Shown: piece by piece, positions 27,783 through 37,011 of the stretch
How positions within the stretch are numbered: position 1 is the first letter of the stretch
Layout: the number at the start of each line of letters is the position of its first letter
Assembly: GCF_013369485.1 (NCBI RefSeq)
Contig: NZ_JABWEB010000019.1
Location: 22,952-86,951 of the forward strand
Length of the DNA stretch: 64,000 bases
Source: Massilia sp. BJB1822
GTDB taxonomy: Bacteria; Pseudomonadota; Gammaproteobacteria; Burkholderiales; Burkholderiaceae_D
Direction of reading: 5' to 3'
Notes under the pieces: model-generated
The model's input: the letters and a program-made list of their open reading frames with translations, nothing else
Database searches by the model: none
Told to the model about the DNA's origin: nothing
Translations under genes and position numbers: made by a program

Positions 27783-28679
27783 TTGAGCCAAATTCGAAAA
27801 GCCGTCTTCCCTGTTGCCGGTCTTGGCAGCCGTTTCCTGCCCGCCACCAAGGCGCAGCCGAAGGAAATGCTGCCCATCGTCGACAAGCCGCTGATCCAGT
27901 ATGCGGTGGAGGAGGCGGTGGCGGCCGGCATCACGGACCTGATCTTCATCACCGGCCGCAATAAGCGCGCCATCGAAGACCATTTCGACAAGGCGTATGA
28001 GCTGGAATCCGAACTCGAAGCGGCCGGTAAGGCTGCCTTGCTGGAAGTGGTGCGCAATGTGATTCCCCGCGACGTCAACTGCATCTATATCCGCCAATCC
28101 GAACCTCTGGGCCTGGGCCATGCGGTGCTGTGCGCGCGCCCCATCATCGGCCGCGAACCATTTGCCGTGCTGCTGGCCGACGACTTCATGGACACCGCGC
28201 CCGGCGTCAAGCCGGTGCTGGCGCAGATGACGGAAACCTATACCTACGAACGCGCCAGCCTGCTGGCCGTGCAGGAAGTGCCGCGCGCCGATACGCGCCA
28301 GTACGGCATCGTCAGCGCCGAAGCCTACCGCCCGAATATCGACCTGGTCTCGACCATCGTCGAAAAACCGCATCCGGAAGTGGCGCCGTCCACGCTGGCC
28401 GTGGTCGGCCGCTATGTGCTGACCGCGCGCGTGTTCGACTACCTGGAAACCCTGGGCGCCGGCACCGGCGGCGAAATCCAGCTCACCGACGGCATCGCCG
28501 CGCTGATGCAGGCGGAACGCGTTTTGGCCTACCGTTACGAAGGACAGCGCTATGATTGCGGTTCCAAGCTCGGATATCTGAAAGCGACTCTGGCCATGGG
28601 CCTCAAGCATGAGGAAACCGGCAAGGCCTTCCGCGCCTATCTGAACGAGATGCACAGTCAGCTGGAGGGTGGTCAATGA
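27783..28679 (+). CDS. galU: UTP-glucose-1-phosphate uridylyltransferase
   Basis: 298 residues from a TTG start at 27783, with GGAG seven bases upstream. A much longer frame from 26949 exists only because ligA is open in that frame. It makes UDP-glucose for polysaccharide and glycolipid synthesis. The nucleotide-binding start is VFPVAGLGSRFLPATKAQPK, followed by EMLPIVDKPLIQYAVEEA and later YGIV, with VEKP and DCGSKLGYL in the C-terminal part. It overlaps def by four bases. Confidence 0.97.
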   Translation: MSQIRKAVFPVAGLGSRFLPATKAQPKEMLPIVDKPLIQYAVEEAVAAGITDLIFITGRNKRAIEDHFDKAYELESELEAAGKAALLEVVRNVIPRDVNCIYIRQSEPLGLGHAVLCARPIIGREPFAVLLADDFMDTAPGVKPVLAQMTETYTYERASLLAVQEVPRADTRQYGIVSAEAYRPNIDLVSTIVEKPHPEVAPSTLAVVGRYVLTARVFDYLETLGAGTGGEIQLTDGIAALMQAERVLAYRYEGQRYDCGSKLGYLKATLAMGLKHEETGKAFRAYLNEMHSQLEGGQ

Positions 28680-29212
28680 CGGTACGCGAAATTCTGAAGA
28701 TGGGCGAGCCGCTGCTGTCGCGCGTGGCCGATCCTATCCGTGAATTCAACACCCCGGCCCTGCATGGCCTGATCGCCGATATGTTCGACACCATGCACGC
28801 CGCTGACGGCGCAGGTCTGGCCGCGCCGCAGATCGGCGTCAGCCTGCAGCTGGTGATCTTCGGCTTCAAATTCAACCAGCGCTATCCCGACGCGCCCCAG
28901 GTGCCGGAAACGGTGCTGATCAATCCCGTCCTGACGCCGCTCGGCGAAGAGCAGGAAGAGGGCTTTGAAGGCTGCCTGTCCGTGCCGGGCCTGCGCGGCA
29001 GCGTGCCGCGCTACACGCGCTTGCGCTATGAAGGCTACGACCAGTATGGCAATAAGCTGTTGCGCGAAGTGGACGGTTTCCACGCGCGCGTGGTGCAGCA
29101 CGAGGTCGACCACCTGCTCGGCATCCTCTATCCCAGCCGTATCCGCGACTTTTCGCGCTTCGGTTTCACCTCCGTGATGTTCCCCGACCTCGATCCGAAT
29201 TCCGACGATTAA
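28676..29212 (+). CDS. def: Peptide deformylase
   Basis: 178 residues. It removes the N-formyl group from nascent proteins with a metal ion held by Cys100 in EGCLSVPG and by His142 and His146 in HEVDH; GAGLAAPQIG is at 45-54. All three family motifs are intact. Its ATG overlaps the galU stop (ATGA). The sequence LRGSVPRYTRLRYEGYDQYG is typical of the second, C-terminally extended betaproteobacterial deformylase rather than the one paired with fmt. Confidence 0.97.
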   Translation: MTVREILKMGEPLLSRVADPIREFNTPALHGLIADMFDTMHAADGAGLAAPQIGVSLQLVIFGFKFNQRYPDAPQVPETVLINPVLTPLGEEQEEGFEGCLSVPGLRGSVPRYTRLRYEGYDQYGNKLLREVDGFHARVVQHEVDHLLGILYPSRIRDFSRFGFTSVMFPDLDPNSDD

Positions 29213-29239
29213 TAGAGGATCGATAGTCGATACAATTGA

Positions 29240-29268
29240 TTGGCGGCGGCGGTAAAGTGGCGTAATAT
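29240..29268 (+). promoter_or_regulatory. Possible promoter for the OPT transporter gene
   Basis: TTGGCG (29240-29245) and TAATAT (29263-29268) are 17 bases apart, about 60 bases before the ATG at 29328, in the 115-base gap after def. Both elements are imperfect. Confidence 0.4.
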
Positions 29269-29327
29269 CCGGTGCAACAAGATTGCCCGTCATATAACAA
29301 CCACCAGAACTTGGAGAGCAAACAGGG

Positions 29328-31310
29328 ATGAATCACACCACGCCGTCCAACCCATTGGAGTTCAGCATACGGGGCATTGTCCTCGGCATCCTGATCACGC
29401 TGATCTTCACCGCTGCCCAGGTCTATCTCGGCCTGAAAGTGGGTCTGACCTTCGCCACCTCGATTCCTGCCGCCGTCATTTCGATGGCCTTGCTGAGCGC
29501 CTTCAAGGACGCCACCATCCAGGAAAACAATATCGTGCAAACCATCGCCTCGGCCGCGGGCACGCTGGCGTCGGTGATCTTCGTGCTGCCTGGGCTGCTG
29601 ATGATCGGCTGGTGGACCAAGATCCCGTTCTGGCCCACCTTCGGCGCCTGCGCTGTGGGCGGCGTGCTGGGCGTGATGTACACCATGCCGCTGCGCCGCG
29701 CGCTGGTGTCGCAATCGAGCCTGCCCTATCCGGAAGGCGTGGCCGCCGCTGAAGTGCTGAAAGTCGGCACCGCCTCGCGCGCCGGCGCGAAAGAGGGCAA
29801 GGCTGGCTTGTGGGCCGTGATCTGGGGCGCGGTGGCGTCGGCCCTCTTCGCCTTCCTCGCCGCGGCGCGCCTGATCGCCGGCGAAGTCGCGCATTTCGTC
29901 AAATTCGGGAACGGCGCCACCGGCCTGGGTGCATCCAGCTCCCTGGCCCTGGTCGGCGCCGGCCACCTGATGGGCATCACCGTCGGCATCGCCATGGCGG
30001 TCGGTCTGGCCATCGCCTGGGGCGTGCTGGTGCCGCTGCTGACCAGCTGGAACCCGATGCCGGATGCTTCCGTGGCCGACCACGCCACCACCATCTGGCG
30101 CACCCAGGTGCGCATGATCGGCGCCGGCACCATCGGCGCGGCCGCCATCGTCACCCTGGCCACCTTGGTCAAGCCGGTGGTGGGCGGCCTGCAATCGGCG
30201 CTGGCGGCATCGGCGCATGCCAAGAGCGGCGGCGCGGATATTCCGCGCGAAGACCGCGACCTGCCGATCTTCCTGGTTGGCCTGGTGACGCTGCTGTCCA
30301 TGGTGCCGGCCGGCTGGCTGCTGGCCAGCTTCCTGCAGGGCGGCCCCCTGTCCGAACTGTCGCTGCCGCTGGTGGCGGTGGGCGTCGGCTACATCCTGAT
30401 CGCCGGCATGCTGGCCGCCGCCGTGTGCGGTTATATGGCTGGCCTGATCGGCTCCTCCAACTCGCCGGTATCCGGCCTTGCCATCCTGACCATTCTGGGT
30501 GCGGCGGCCACTGTGGGCTTCGTCGGCCGCCATGTGATGGGACCGGAAACCAGCCAGGCGCTGATCGCTTACGCGCTGTTCGTCACCACCGTGGTGCTGG
30601 CCGTGGCCGTGATCGGCAACGACAATCTGCAGGATCTGAAAACCGGCCAGTTGGTCGGCGCCACGCCGTGGAAACAGCAGCTGGCCCTGATCATCGGCGT
30701 GTTTGCCGGCTCCTGCGTGGTGCCGCCGGTGCTGGAATTGCTGAATCACGCCAACGGCTTTGCCGGCGCGCCGAACGCCAATGCGATTTCCGACCAGCCC
30801 CTGGCCGCGCCGCAAGCGACCTTGATTTCAACCCTGGCCAAGGGCGTGATCGGCGGCGACCTGCCATGGCATCTGGTGGGTTATGGCGCCTTGCTGGGCC
30901 TGGGCCTGGTGGCCATCAATTACCTGCTGAAAGCGTCGAGCAATGACCGTCTCAGCCTGCCGCCGCTGGGCGTGGGCCTGGCCATCTACCTGCCGAGCGC
31001 CGTGACCGCGCCGGTGGTGGTGGGCGCCGTGGCCGGCTACTTCTTCGAGAAGGCTGTGCACGGCAAGAGCTATGGCGAAGCCGCTTCCCGCTTGGGCGTG
31101 CTGATCATGTCCGGCTTCATTGTCGGCGAAAGCCTGTTCAATGTGGCGCTGGCCGGTCTGATCGTGCTCTCGGGCAAGGGCGAGCCGCTGGCCATTGCCA
31201 ACAGCATGGGCGAATCGACCACCATGCTGATCGCCCTGGCCGTCGGCGCCGCCGTGGTTTCGGGCCTATACCGCTGGTCGGCCAGCTCGGCCCGCCGCTG
31301 CGAGGCTTAA
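29328..31310 (+). CDS. OPT-family oligopeptide transporter
   Basis: 660 residues with about 14 to 16 hydrophobic segments spread over the whole length. The start NPLEFSIRGIVLGILITLIF and the segment AAQVYLGLKVGLTFATSIPA are hallmarks of the OPT family, and SSNSPVSGLAIL and LPYPEGVAAAEVLK also match. It is an inner-membrane importer of peptides or metal-chelate-like substrates, probably proton-driven; the substrate is not predictable. Only one base separates its stop from the aldo/keto reductase start, so the two may be coupled. Confidence 0.95.
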   Translation: MNHTTPSNPLEFSIRGIVLGILITLIFTAAQVYLGLKVGLTFATSIPAAVISMALLSAFKDATIQENNIVQTIASAAGTLASVIFVLPGLLMIGWWTKIPFWPTFGACAVGGVLGVMYTMPLRRALVSQSSLPYPEGVAAAEVLKVGTASRAGAKEGKAGLWAVIWGAVASALFAFLAAARLIAGEVAHFVKFGNGATGLGASSSLALVGAGHLMGITVGIAMAVGLAIAWGVLVPLLTSWNPMPDASVADHATTIWRTQVRMIGAGTIGAAAIVTLATLVKPVVGGLQSALAASAHAKSGGADIPREDRDLPIFLVGLVTLLSMVPAGWLLASFLQGGPLSELSLPLVAVGVGYILIAGMLAAAVCGYMAGLIGSSNSPVSGLAILTILGAAATVGFVGRHVMGPETSQALIAYALFVTTVVLAVAVIGNDNLQDLKTGQLVGATPWKQQLALIIGVFAGSCVVPPVLELLNHANGFAGAPNANAISDQPLAAPQATLISTLAKGVIGGDLPWHLVGYGALLGLGLVAINYLLKASSNDRLSLPPLGVGLAIYLPSAVTAPVVVGAVAGYFFEKAVHGKSYGEAASRLGVLIMSGFIVGESLFNVALAGLIVLSGKGEPLAIANSMGESTTMLIALAVGAAVVSGLYRWSASSARRCEA

Positions 31311-31311
31311 G

Positions 31312-32160
31312 ATGCGCACCCTGCGCCTGGCTTCGGGACACAGCGTGCCGGTGCTGGGGCAGGGCACCTGGAATATGGGCGAATCGGCCGCCCGCAAGGC
31401 CGAAGAGGTGCAGGCCCTGCAACTGGGCCTGGACCTCGGCATGAACCTGATCGACACCGCCGAAATGTATGCCGATGGCGGTGCCGAGGAGGTGGTGGCC
31501 GAAGCGGTGGCCGGCCGGCGCGGACAGGCTTATCTGGTCAGCAAGGCCTATCCGCACAATGCCACGCGCACCGGTCTGGTGCAGGCTTGCGAACGCAGCT
31601 TGCGCCGGTTGCGCACCGATTATCTCGACCTTTACCTGCTGCATTGGCGCGGCGACGTGCCGCTCGATGAAACCCTGGAAGCCTTCTCTGTCCTGCACAA
31701 GTCAGGAAAGATCCGCGCCTTCGGCGTCAGCAATTTCGACCGTGCCGACATGGAAGAAGCGCTGGCTTTGCCCGCAGGCAGCGCCGTGGCGGCCAACCAG
31801 GTGCTCTACAATGTGCGCCGGCGCGGCATCGAATGGAATCTGTTGCCCTGGTGCCGGGAGCACAATATTGCCGTCATGGCCTACAGCCCGCTTGAATCGG
31901 CGCGCAGCGAACAGCAGCATCTGTTCGACCATCCTCTGCTGCAAAGACTGGCCGTCGCGCACGGCGCCACCCCGGCCCAGATTGCCCTGGCCTGGGTCTT
32001 GCATCAAGACGGCGTCATCGCCATTCCCAAAGCCGTGAGTGCGGCCCATGTGCGCGCCAACCGCGCCGCCCACGACCTCCAGCTCAGTCCCGACGAGCTC
32101 ACCGCCCTCGACCAAACCTTCCCCCCACCGCAGCGCGCCACCCCGCTCGCCATGCTCTAA
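31312..32160 (+). CDS. Aldo/keto reductase
   Basis: 282 residues, an NADPH-dependent TIM-barrel reductase. The catalytic tetrad is visible as Asp and Tyr in GMNLIDTAEMYADGGAEEVV, Lys in AYLVSKAYPHN and His in YLDLYLLHWRG. The C-terminal ALAWVLHQDGVIAIPKA carries the cofactor-binding part. It lacks typical substrate-specific features, so it is best called a general aldo/keto reductase. It follows the OPT gene directly and is followed by the hairpin repeat at 32187-32219. Confidence 0.95.
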   Translation: MRTLRLASGHSVPVLGQGTWNMGESAARKAEEVQALQLGLDLGMNLIDTAEMYADGGAEEVVAEAVAGRRGQAYLVSKAYPHNATRTGLVQACERSLRRLRTDYLDLYLLHWRGDVPLDETLEAFSVLHKSGKIRAFGVSNFDRADMEEALALPAGSAVAANQVLYNVRRRGIEWNLLPWCREHNIAVMAYSPLESARSEQQHLFDHPLLQRLAVAHGATPAQIALAWVLHQDGVIAIPKAVSAAHVRANRAAHDLQLSPDELTALDQTFPPPQRATPLAML

Positions 32161-32186
32161 ACCAGCGTTTGCGCCAAATCAAACAA

Positions 32187-32219
32187 TGTCCACCCTCGTG
32201 CCTGGCACCAGGGTGGACA
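32187..32219. repeat. Palindromic repeat with GTGCCTGGCAC core
   Basis: TGTCCACCCT and AGGGTGGACA form a perfect ten-base stem around an inner palindrome GTGCC-T-GGCAC. It sits between convergent genes and may act as a terminator (TTTG follows). The outer arms share TGTCCACC with the repeat units at 5351-5478, while the core differs, so it looks like another member of the same dispersed repeat class. Confidence 0.8.
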
Positions 32220-32246
32220 TTTGTTGAGGAAAATCAAACGCGGGGT

Positions 32247-33053
32247 TTAGTAGCTGTAGCTGGCGTAGACGGCGCCGGTGGGGCTGGTCTTGCGGAAGAC
32301 GATGGGGCTGTTCTTGGCGTCGCCAAGTAGGGTCGTGACGCCGAGCATGCTGGTGACGGACCAGTTTTTGTCGAGTTTGCGCTCCCAGCTTATGCCAACT
32401 TCTGCTTCATACAGGCCAGATTTTGGCTTGTATGCGCGGTAGCCGGAGTTGGCGGATTGCACATCGCTCACGCCGTAATAGGTCTGGTTGTACTTGGCGT
32501 CGCCGAAGCTGGTGCCGGCGCTCAGGGTGACGGTGTCGCGGCCTTGGTTGTAGAGCACGCCGCTGGCGCCGATGTTCAGGGTCTTGCCGTTTTCGCGGTG
32601 GGAGATGGGCAGTTCGAGGCGGGTGCTGATTTCGAAGCCTTCGGCGATGGCGTAGCTGGCGCCGAACAGGGCCGTGGCGCTGCCCTTGATGTCGCCCATG
32701 CCGCGCAGCTTGGGCGAGCCGCTGCTGCCGCCGAATTTCTGCGTGTCTTTTTCCTTGCGCTCGCCGCGCACGCCGATGCCGGCATTCAGCGTGAGCTTGT
32801 CGAAGCTGCGGCCGTAACCGAGGCCGCGCAGGGTGCTGGCGTAAAAACCATTGGCCATGGCATAGTCGATGCCCAGTACCGGGGCGACCTGGTTTTCGTC
32901 GGAGCCGGAGTAGCGGGGCCCGAACGCGACGCCGCCGCCCAGCGTCAGTACATTGCCGGGCTTGGCTTCTTCGGCCTGGGCCAGCGGCGCGAGGAGCGCG
33001 GGCAGGGCGAGAACGGCGGCGGCGCCGCGCTTCAGGTGTATCCGTGATTTCAT
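32247..33053 (-). CDS. MipA/OmpV family outer-membrane protein
   Basis: 268 residues from the ATG at 33053; a longer frame to 33137 has no leader-like start and is less likely. Residues 1-27 are a signal peptide (AAAVLALPALLAPLAQA). The mature protein begins with the family motif NVLTLGGGVAFGPRYSGSDENQVAPVLGIDY and ends in alternating strands with the C-terminal aromatic (YASYSY), as in beta-barrels. MipA in E. coli links murein synthase and hydrolase; OmpV-type proteins act as porins or adhesins. It is divergent from a two-component system, a frequent neighbour of this family. Confidence 0.93.
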   Translation of the reverse strand: MKSRIHLKRGAAAVLALPALLAPLAQAEEAKPGNVLTLGGGVAFGPRYSGSDENQVAPVLGIDYAMANGFYASTLRGLGYGRSFDKLTLNAGIGVRGERKEKDTQKFGGSSGSPKLRGMGDIKGSATALFGASYAIAEGFEISTRLELPISHRENGKTLNIGASGVLYNQGRDTVTLSAGTSFGDAKYNQTYYGVSDVQSANSGYRAYKPKSGLYEAEVGISWERKLDKNWSVTSMLGVTTLLGDAKNSPIVFRKTSPTGAVYASYSY

Positions 33054-33157
33054 ATTGTTGTCCAGGTCAAGTTGAAAAGGCGGTTTCGCTTTTGGGAGAT
33101 GTGGAAACCGGCTGGACGGATTATCTTGTCGTTCCATGAAGGCAAACTAAGCTTTTC

Positions 33158-33174
33158 CTTAAGATTGCGTGAAG
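33158..33174. promoter_or_regulatory. Candidate PmrA/QseB-type operator
   Basis: CTTAAG-ATTGC-GTGAAG is an imperfect direct repeat with 11-base spacing, in the 167-base gap between mipA and the response regulator. OmpR-family regulators of the PmrA/QseB group bind CTTAAG-N5-CTTAAG-type sites. Two positions deviate in the second half-site. Confidence 0.4.
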
Positions 33175-33220
33175 ACCCTTCTTTATGCTTTCTTCAGCTT
33201 GCCATGGTTAAATATCATGT

Positions 33221-33904
33221 ATGAAAATCCTGCTGATTGAAGACGATTTGGACCTGGGCAATGGCGTGCGCATCGCGCTCGCCGACCAGGGCATGGACGT
33301 GGTCTGGGTGCGCCGCCTGGAGGACGCCAGCTACCAGCTGGCCAGCGAAAGCTGCGACCTGATTCTGCTTGACCTGGGCCTGCCCGACGGCGATGGCCTG
33401 ACCCTGTTGAACCGTCTGCGCCGCGAGCGCCAGGATTTGCCGGTGCTGATCCTGAGCGCGCGCGACACCTTGCCCGACCGCCTGCGCGGCCTGGATTCGG
33501 GCGCCGACGATTATCTGGTCAAGCCTTTCGAGCTGGCCGAGCTGCTGTCGCGCGTGCGCGCCCTGGCCCGCCGCAGCTATGGCTTCGACGGCGCTACCCT
33601 GGAGCTGCGCGGCCTGAGCCTGCACACGCCGACCCGGCGCGCCTCCGTGCACGGCCGTCCGCTGGATCTGACGGCCAGTGAATATGTGCTGCTGAAAACC
33701 CTGATGATGCGGGTCGACCGCGTGGTCACCCGCCGCAGCCTGGAGGAGCAGGCCTTGCCGGGCGCCCAGGCCAATGCCAGCAATTCCCTCGATGTGCATA
33801 TGGCCAATCTGCGCCGCAAGATCGGCGAAGGCTATGTGCGCACGGTGCGCGGCGTCGGCTATGTGATCGACCAGCAGGCGCCCGTGGGCAGCAGCACCAA
33901 ATGA
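33221..33904 (+). CDS. OmpR-family response regulator (QseB/PmrA-like)
   Basis: 227 residues. The receiver domain has the acidic pair Asp8/Asp9, phospho-acceptor Asp51 (LLDLGLPDGDGL) and Lys101 (DDYLVKPFE). The winged-helix DNA-binding domain begins near 125 and contains LTASEYVLLKTLM and VHMANLRRKIGEGYVRTVRGVGYV. It overlaps the kinase gene by four bases. With the divergent mipA it probably forms a regulon that answers envelope or metal stress; the signal is unknown. Confidence 0.96.
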   Translation: MKILLIEDDLDLGNGVRIALADQGMDVVWVRRLEDASYQLASESCDLILLDLGLPDGDGLTLLNRLRRERQDLPVLILSARDTLPDRLRGLDSGADDYLVKPFELAELLSRVRALARRSYGFDGATLELRGLSLHTPTRRASVHGRPLDLTASEYVLLKTLMMRVDRVVTRRSLEEQALPGAQANASNSLDVHMANLRRKIGEGYVRTVRGVGYVIDQQAPVGSSTK

Positions 33905-35304
33905 TGGGCTGGCAAAAGCTGAAGCACTGGTGGCGCTATCTGACCGAGCCGAGCCTGATCAAGCGCCTGCTGCTGGCCCAGATGGCCTTGCTGACATTAT
34001 TGTGGAGCCTGGGCGTCGCTTTCGTCATCAATGAGAGCGGCAACGATCTGACCCTGATCGGCATGAACAGCATCTACGACAGCTTCGTCGAGGTGACGGA
34101 CAGCCTGGAAGGCTTGCCGGAAAAGCAGCGCGCTTCGCTGGCCAAGCTGGATGGGGCGCTGCGCGACAATTACAGCGATCTGCATGAGGATACTTTCGCG
34201 CCGCGCATCATCGTCACCGGCCATGGCCGCGAAATCTACCGCAGCCCGAACACGCCCAGCGGCCTGCTGCCCAAGCAGGTGGAAGAGATCGAAACCCTGT
34301 ACAAGGATGGCCGCCGCTGGCGCGCCCGCACGCGCGCCGTGGCGCCCAGCGGCACGCGCATGACGGTGTTCGTGCCGGCCGACGCCGGGCGGATTTTCTT
34401 CACTTTCAATTCGCGCGGCTTCTATCTGTTGCCGCTGCTGATCAGCATTCCGGTGCTGCTGCTGCCGGCCTGGATCTCGATCCGCATGGCGCTGCGCCCC
34501 TGGAACCAGGTGGCGCGCGAAGTGGCATCGCGCGGGCCGCAGGATCTGGCGCCGCTGTCCTTCAAGGCGCGCCACCGCGAGCTGCTGGCCATGGTCGAGA
34601 GCATCAATAACCTGATGCGGCGCGTCAGCGACAGCGCCATCCGCGAGCGCGTCTTCATCGCCGATGCGGCGCATGAGCTGCGCACCCCGCTGGCGGCCAT
34701 GAATATCAATGTGGAAGCGCTGCAAAGCCAGACCACGGACACCCGCACGCGCCAGCTGCTGAGCGGCATCCTGAGCAGCGGCGCGCGCGCCACGCGCCTG
34801 GTAAGCCAGCTGCTGATGCTGATGCGCAGCGACGCGGCGGCCCATGGCGCGGTGGAGAAGGTGGCGCTGGACGAGCTGCTGCAAGACCGGCTGGCGGCGC
34901 TCTCGGGCCTGGCCCATGTGCGCGGCGTGGAAGTGGAGCTGGCGGCCGAGGATGGCGTGCAGATCCGCGGCCAGCGCGAAACCCTGGTGTCGCTGATCGA
35001 CAATCTGGTGGAAAACGCCATCAAATACAGCCCGCAGGGCGGCATGGTGAGGGTGCGGGTGCGGCGTTGCGGGCCGGAGGCGGTGCTGAGCGTGGCGGAC
35101 CAGGGGCCGGGCATCGCCAGCGCCCTGCAGGAGCGCGTCTTCGACCGCTTTTACCGCGATCCGAACCAGACCCAGAGCGGCAGCGGCCTGGGACTGGCCA
35201 TCGTCAAGGCGGCGGTGGAGCAGCATGGCGGCGACATCCGCCTCGATTCGACCGGCCGCGGCCCGGGCCTGCTGGCCACGGTCAGGCTGCCGCTGGCGGC
35301 CTGA
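33901..35304 (+). CDS. Sensor histidine kinase
   Basis: 467 residues, inner membrane. Transmembrane helices lie near 22-44 and 174-194, with a periplasmic sensor region of about 130 residues between them. The phosphorylated residue is His258 in DAAHELRTPLAAM. The ATPase domain shows NLVENAIKYSP, DQGPGI and SGLGLAIVK in order. No clear HAMP motif is seen; a short linker (RMALRPWNQV) fills its place. It partners the response regulator with which it overlaps. Confidence 0.96.
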   Translation: MMGWQKLKHWWRYLTEPSLIKRLLLAQMALLTLLWSLGVAFVINESGNDLTLIGMNSIYDSFVEVTDSLEGLPEKQRASLAKLDGALRDNYSDLHEDTFAPRIIVTGHGREIYRSPNTPSGLLPKQVEEIETLYKDGRRWRARTRAVAPSGTRMTVFVPADAGRIFFTFNSRGFYLLPLLISIPVLLLPAWISIRMALRPWNQVAREVASRGPQDLAPLSFKARHRELLAMVESINNLMRRVSDSAIRERVFIADAAHELRTPLAAMNINVEALQSQTTDTRTRQLLSGILSSGARATRLVSQLLMLMRSDAAAHGAVEKVALDELLQDRLAALSGLAHVRGVEVELAAEDGVQIRGQRETLVSLIDNLVENAIKYSPQGGMVRVRVRRCGPEAVLSVADQGPGIASALQERVFDRFYRDPNQTQSGSGLGLAIVKAAVEQHGGDIRLDSTGRGPGLLATVRLPLAA

Positions 35305-35328
35305 GTTTCCGCAGGGAGACGGTGGGGA

Positions 35329-36081
35329 TCAGCGGCGGCGGTTGCCGTTCAGCTGTTCCAGCACCTGATCGATTTCGGCGCGCAGGTGCGGCGCCATATT
35401 GGTGAACTGGCAGCCGATCTGCACCTGCTCGCCGAGCAGGAAGGAGCGGTAGTGGCGCGACAGGCGGATTTCCAGGTCGCAGATGATGACGCGCTGCGGC
35501 CCCATTTCCAGTCTCACCCTTTGCAGCTTGCGGCCCACATGCAGGCCGACCGCGTCGCGCGGGGCGCAGCGCATGCCGATGCCGCCGGCGGAAAAATCAT
35601 ACAACTGCATCTCGTAGGGCTTGCCGTTCAGGACGAAGGAGGCCGTGTGGTAGGTGCCGAGCGGGGTTTCCAGCCGTGCGGCGGCGCGCCGGTTGAGCAC
35701 CGTGCACTTGTCGGGGAATTCGGCCGGAATCAGGGTCGGCTGTTCGGCCAGGCTGTTCCAGTGCGGATCGTGCAGCTTGAACTGCAGCTTGGCGCTGCGC
35801 AGCCAGGTGACGAAGGTGGCGTCGCCCGGCGGCAGATAATTGCCTTCATTGAGCTGGATGACGAAGCGGAAGCGCTCCCGGTCGACCGAGGCAATGCGCG
35901 CCATCACCACCTCGGTGCTGGACGAGGGATAAATCGAAATGGCGTCGCCATTCTCGGCCAGAATGGCCAGGGCATCGGCGATATCTTCCGGTTCGACCAT
36001 CTCGTGCGGCTTGGAGCCGGAGGCAATCGGTTCCACCGCATCGGCGAGACGGGGTGGTCCCTTGCGGAAATCGTTTGGCAT
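35329..36081 (-). CDS. ycgR: YcgR-type flagellar brake / PilZ-domain protein
   Basis: 250 residues from the ATG at 36081. The N-terminal YcgR domain (about 30-120) is followed by a PilZ domain with both c-di-GMP motifs intact: RRAAAR at 131-136 and DFSAGGIG at 162-169. YcgR binds c-di-GMP and then slows the flagellar motor. No flagellar genes lie in this window, so it acts in trans. The start has only a weak Shine-Dalgarno sequence; an upstream ATG at 36189 is possible but its extension looks non-coding. Confidence 0.9.
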   Translation of the reverse strand: MPNDFRKGPPRLADAVEPIASGSKPHEMVEPEDIADALAILAENGDAISIYPSSSTEVVMARIASVDRERFRFVIQLNEGNYLPPGDATFVTWLRSAKLQFKLHDPHWNSLAEQPTLIPAEFPDKCTVLNRRAAARLETPLGTYHTASFVLNGKPYEMQLYDFSAGGIGMRCAPRDAVGLHVGRKLQRVRLEMGPQRVIICDLEIRLSRHYRSFLLGEQVQIGCQFTNMAPHLRAEIDQVLEQLNGNRRR

Positions 36082-36261
36082 TGGATCGTTCACGACGGCT
36101 AACTTTGCATCAGATAGGGTTTGCGCCCTCCAGCAGGGCACCGCTTTAATCTTACAGGCTTCCGGCGGGCTTGGCTTGCCAAACAGCAAGAAAATCCGCC
36201 TTGTCGCCGATAAAAAACAGAGAAACGTTGTAAATTACACTAGTTTACTGCGTTTTTGCTA

Positions 36262-37011
36262 TCAAAACCGCTCATCGGGATGCAAGTAACGCCACTGGCC
36301 CTGGGGCAGATCGCCCAGCTTGACCTTGCCGATGCGGACCCGTTTCAAGCCTATCACCTTCAGGCCCACCATATCGCACATGCGGCGGATCTGGCGCTTG
36401 CGGCCCTCGCGCAGGGTGAAGCTGAGCTGGTCGTCGTTCTGCCAGCGCACCTTGGCCGGCAGCAGCGGCTTGCCGTCCATCCACAGGCCGTGGTTGAGCT
36501 TTTTCAGGTCGGTGTCGGGCAACTTGCCGGGCTTGCTGTATTGCACGCGCACCAGGTATTCCTTGTCGATCTCGGTATCGTGGCCGATCAGGTGCTTGGC
36601 GATGCGCCCGTCCTGGGTCAGCACCAGCAGGCCGACCGAGTCGATGTCGAGGCGGCCGGCCGGCACCAGGCTGCGCAGCTGGGTCGGGTGGAACTGCTCG
36701 GGCGAGGGATCGTCGGCCCAGCGGTTTTCCGGCTTGATCAAGGCCACGGCCGGGGTATACCCATCTTCGGCCTGGCCGCTGACGTAGCCGACCGGCTTGT
36801 TGATCAGGATGGTCACGCGTTTCGATTGTTCGGCCGCGGCCTGGCGCTCGACGGTGACGCGCTGGCTGGGGTAGACCTTGGTGCCCAGTTCGGACACCAC
36901 TTTGCCGTCGACCCGCACCCAGCCTTTGGCGATCCATTCATCGGCTTCGCGGCGGGAGCACAGGCCCAGTTCGGACATGCGTTTGGACAGGCGTAATAAT
37001 TCTTCAGACAT
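36262..37011 (-). CDS. RluF-like 23S rRNA pseudouridine synthase
   Basis: 249 residues from the ATG at 37011, which shares one base with the glnD stop (TGATG), so translation is coupled. An S4 RNA-binding domain is at the N-terminus (RLSKRMSELGLCSRREADEW). The catalytic aspartate lies in GRLDIDSVGLLVLT, and RQIRRMCDMVGLKVIGLKRVRIG is close to RluF of E. coli, which modifies U2604 of 23S rRNA. RsuA/RluB/RluE relatives are the alternatives. The longer frame to 37347 overlaps glnD and is rejected. Confidence 0.9.
   Translation of the reverse strand: MSEELLRLSKRMSELGLCSRREADEWIAKGWVRVDGKVVSELGTKVYPSQRVTVERQAAAEQSKRVTILINKPVGYVSGQAEDGYTPAVALIKPENRWADDPSPEQFHPTQLRSLVPAGRLDIDSVGLLVLTQDGRIAKHLIGHDTEIDKEYLVRVQYSKPGKLPDTDLKKLNHGLWMDGKPLLPAKVRWQNDDQLSFTLREGRKRQIRRMCDMVGLKVIGLKRVRIGKVKLGDLPQGQWRYLHPDERF

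Noticed and set aside
26949..28679. Long frame fusing an out-of-frame part of ligA to galU
   Set aside because: ligA is intact in its own frame; galU starts at the TTG at 27783 behind a clear Shine-Dalgarno sequence, so this is read-through and not a fusion protein.
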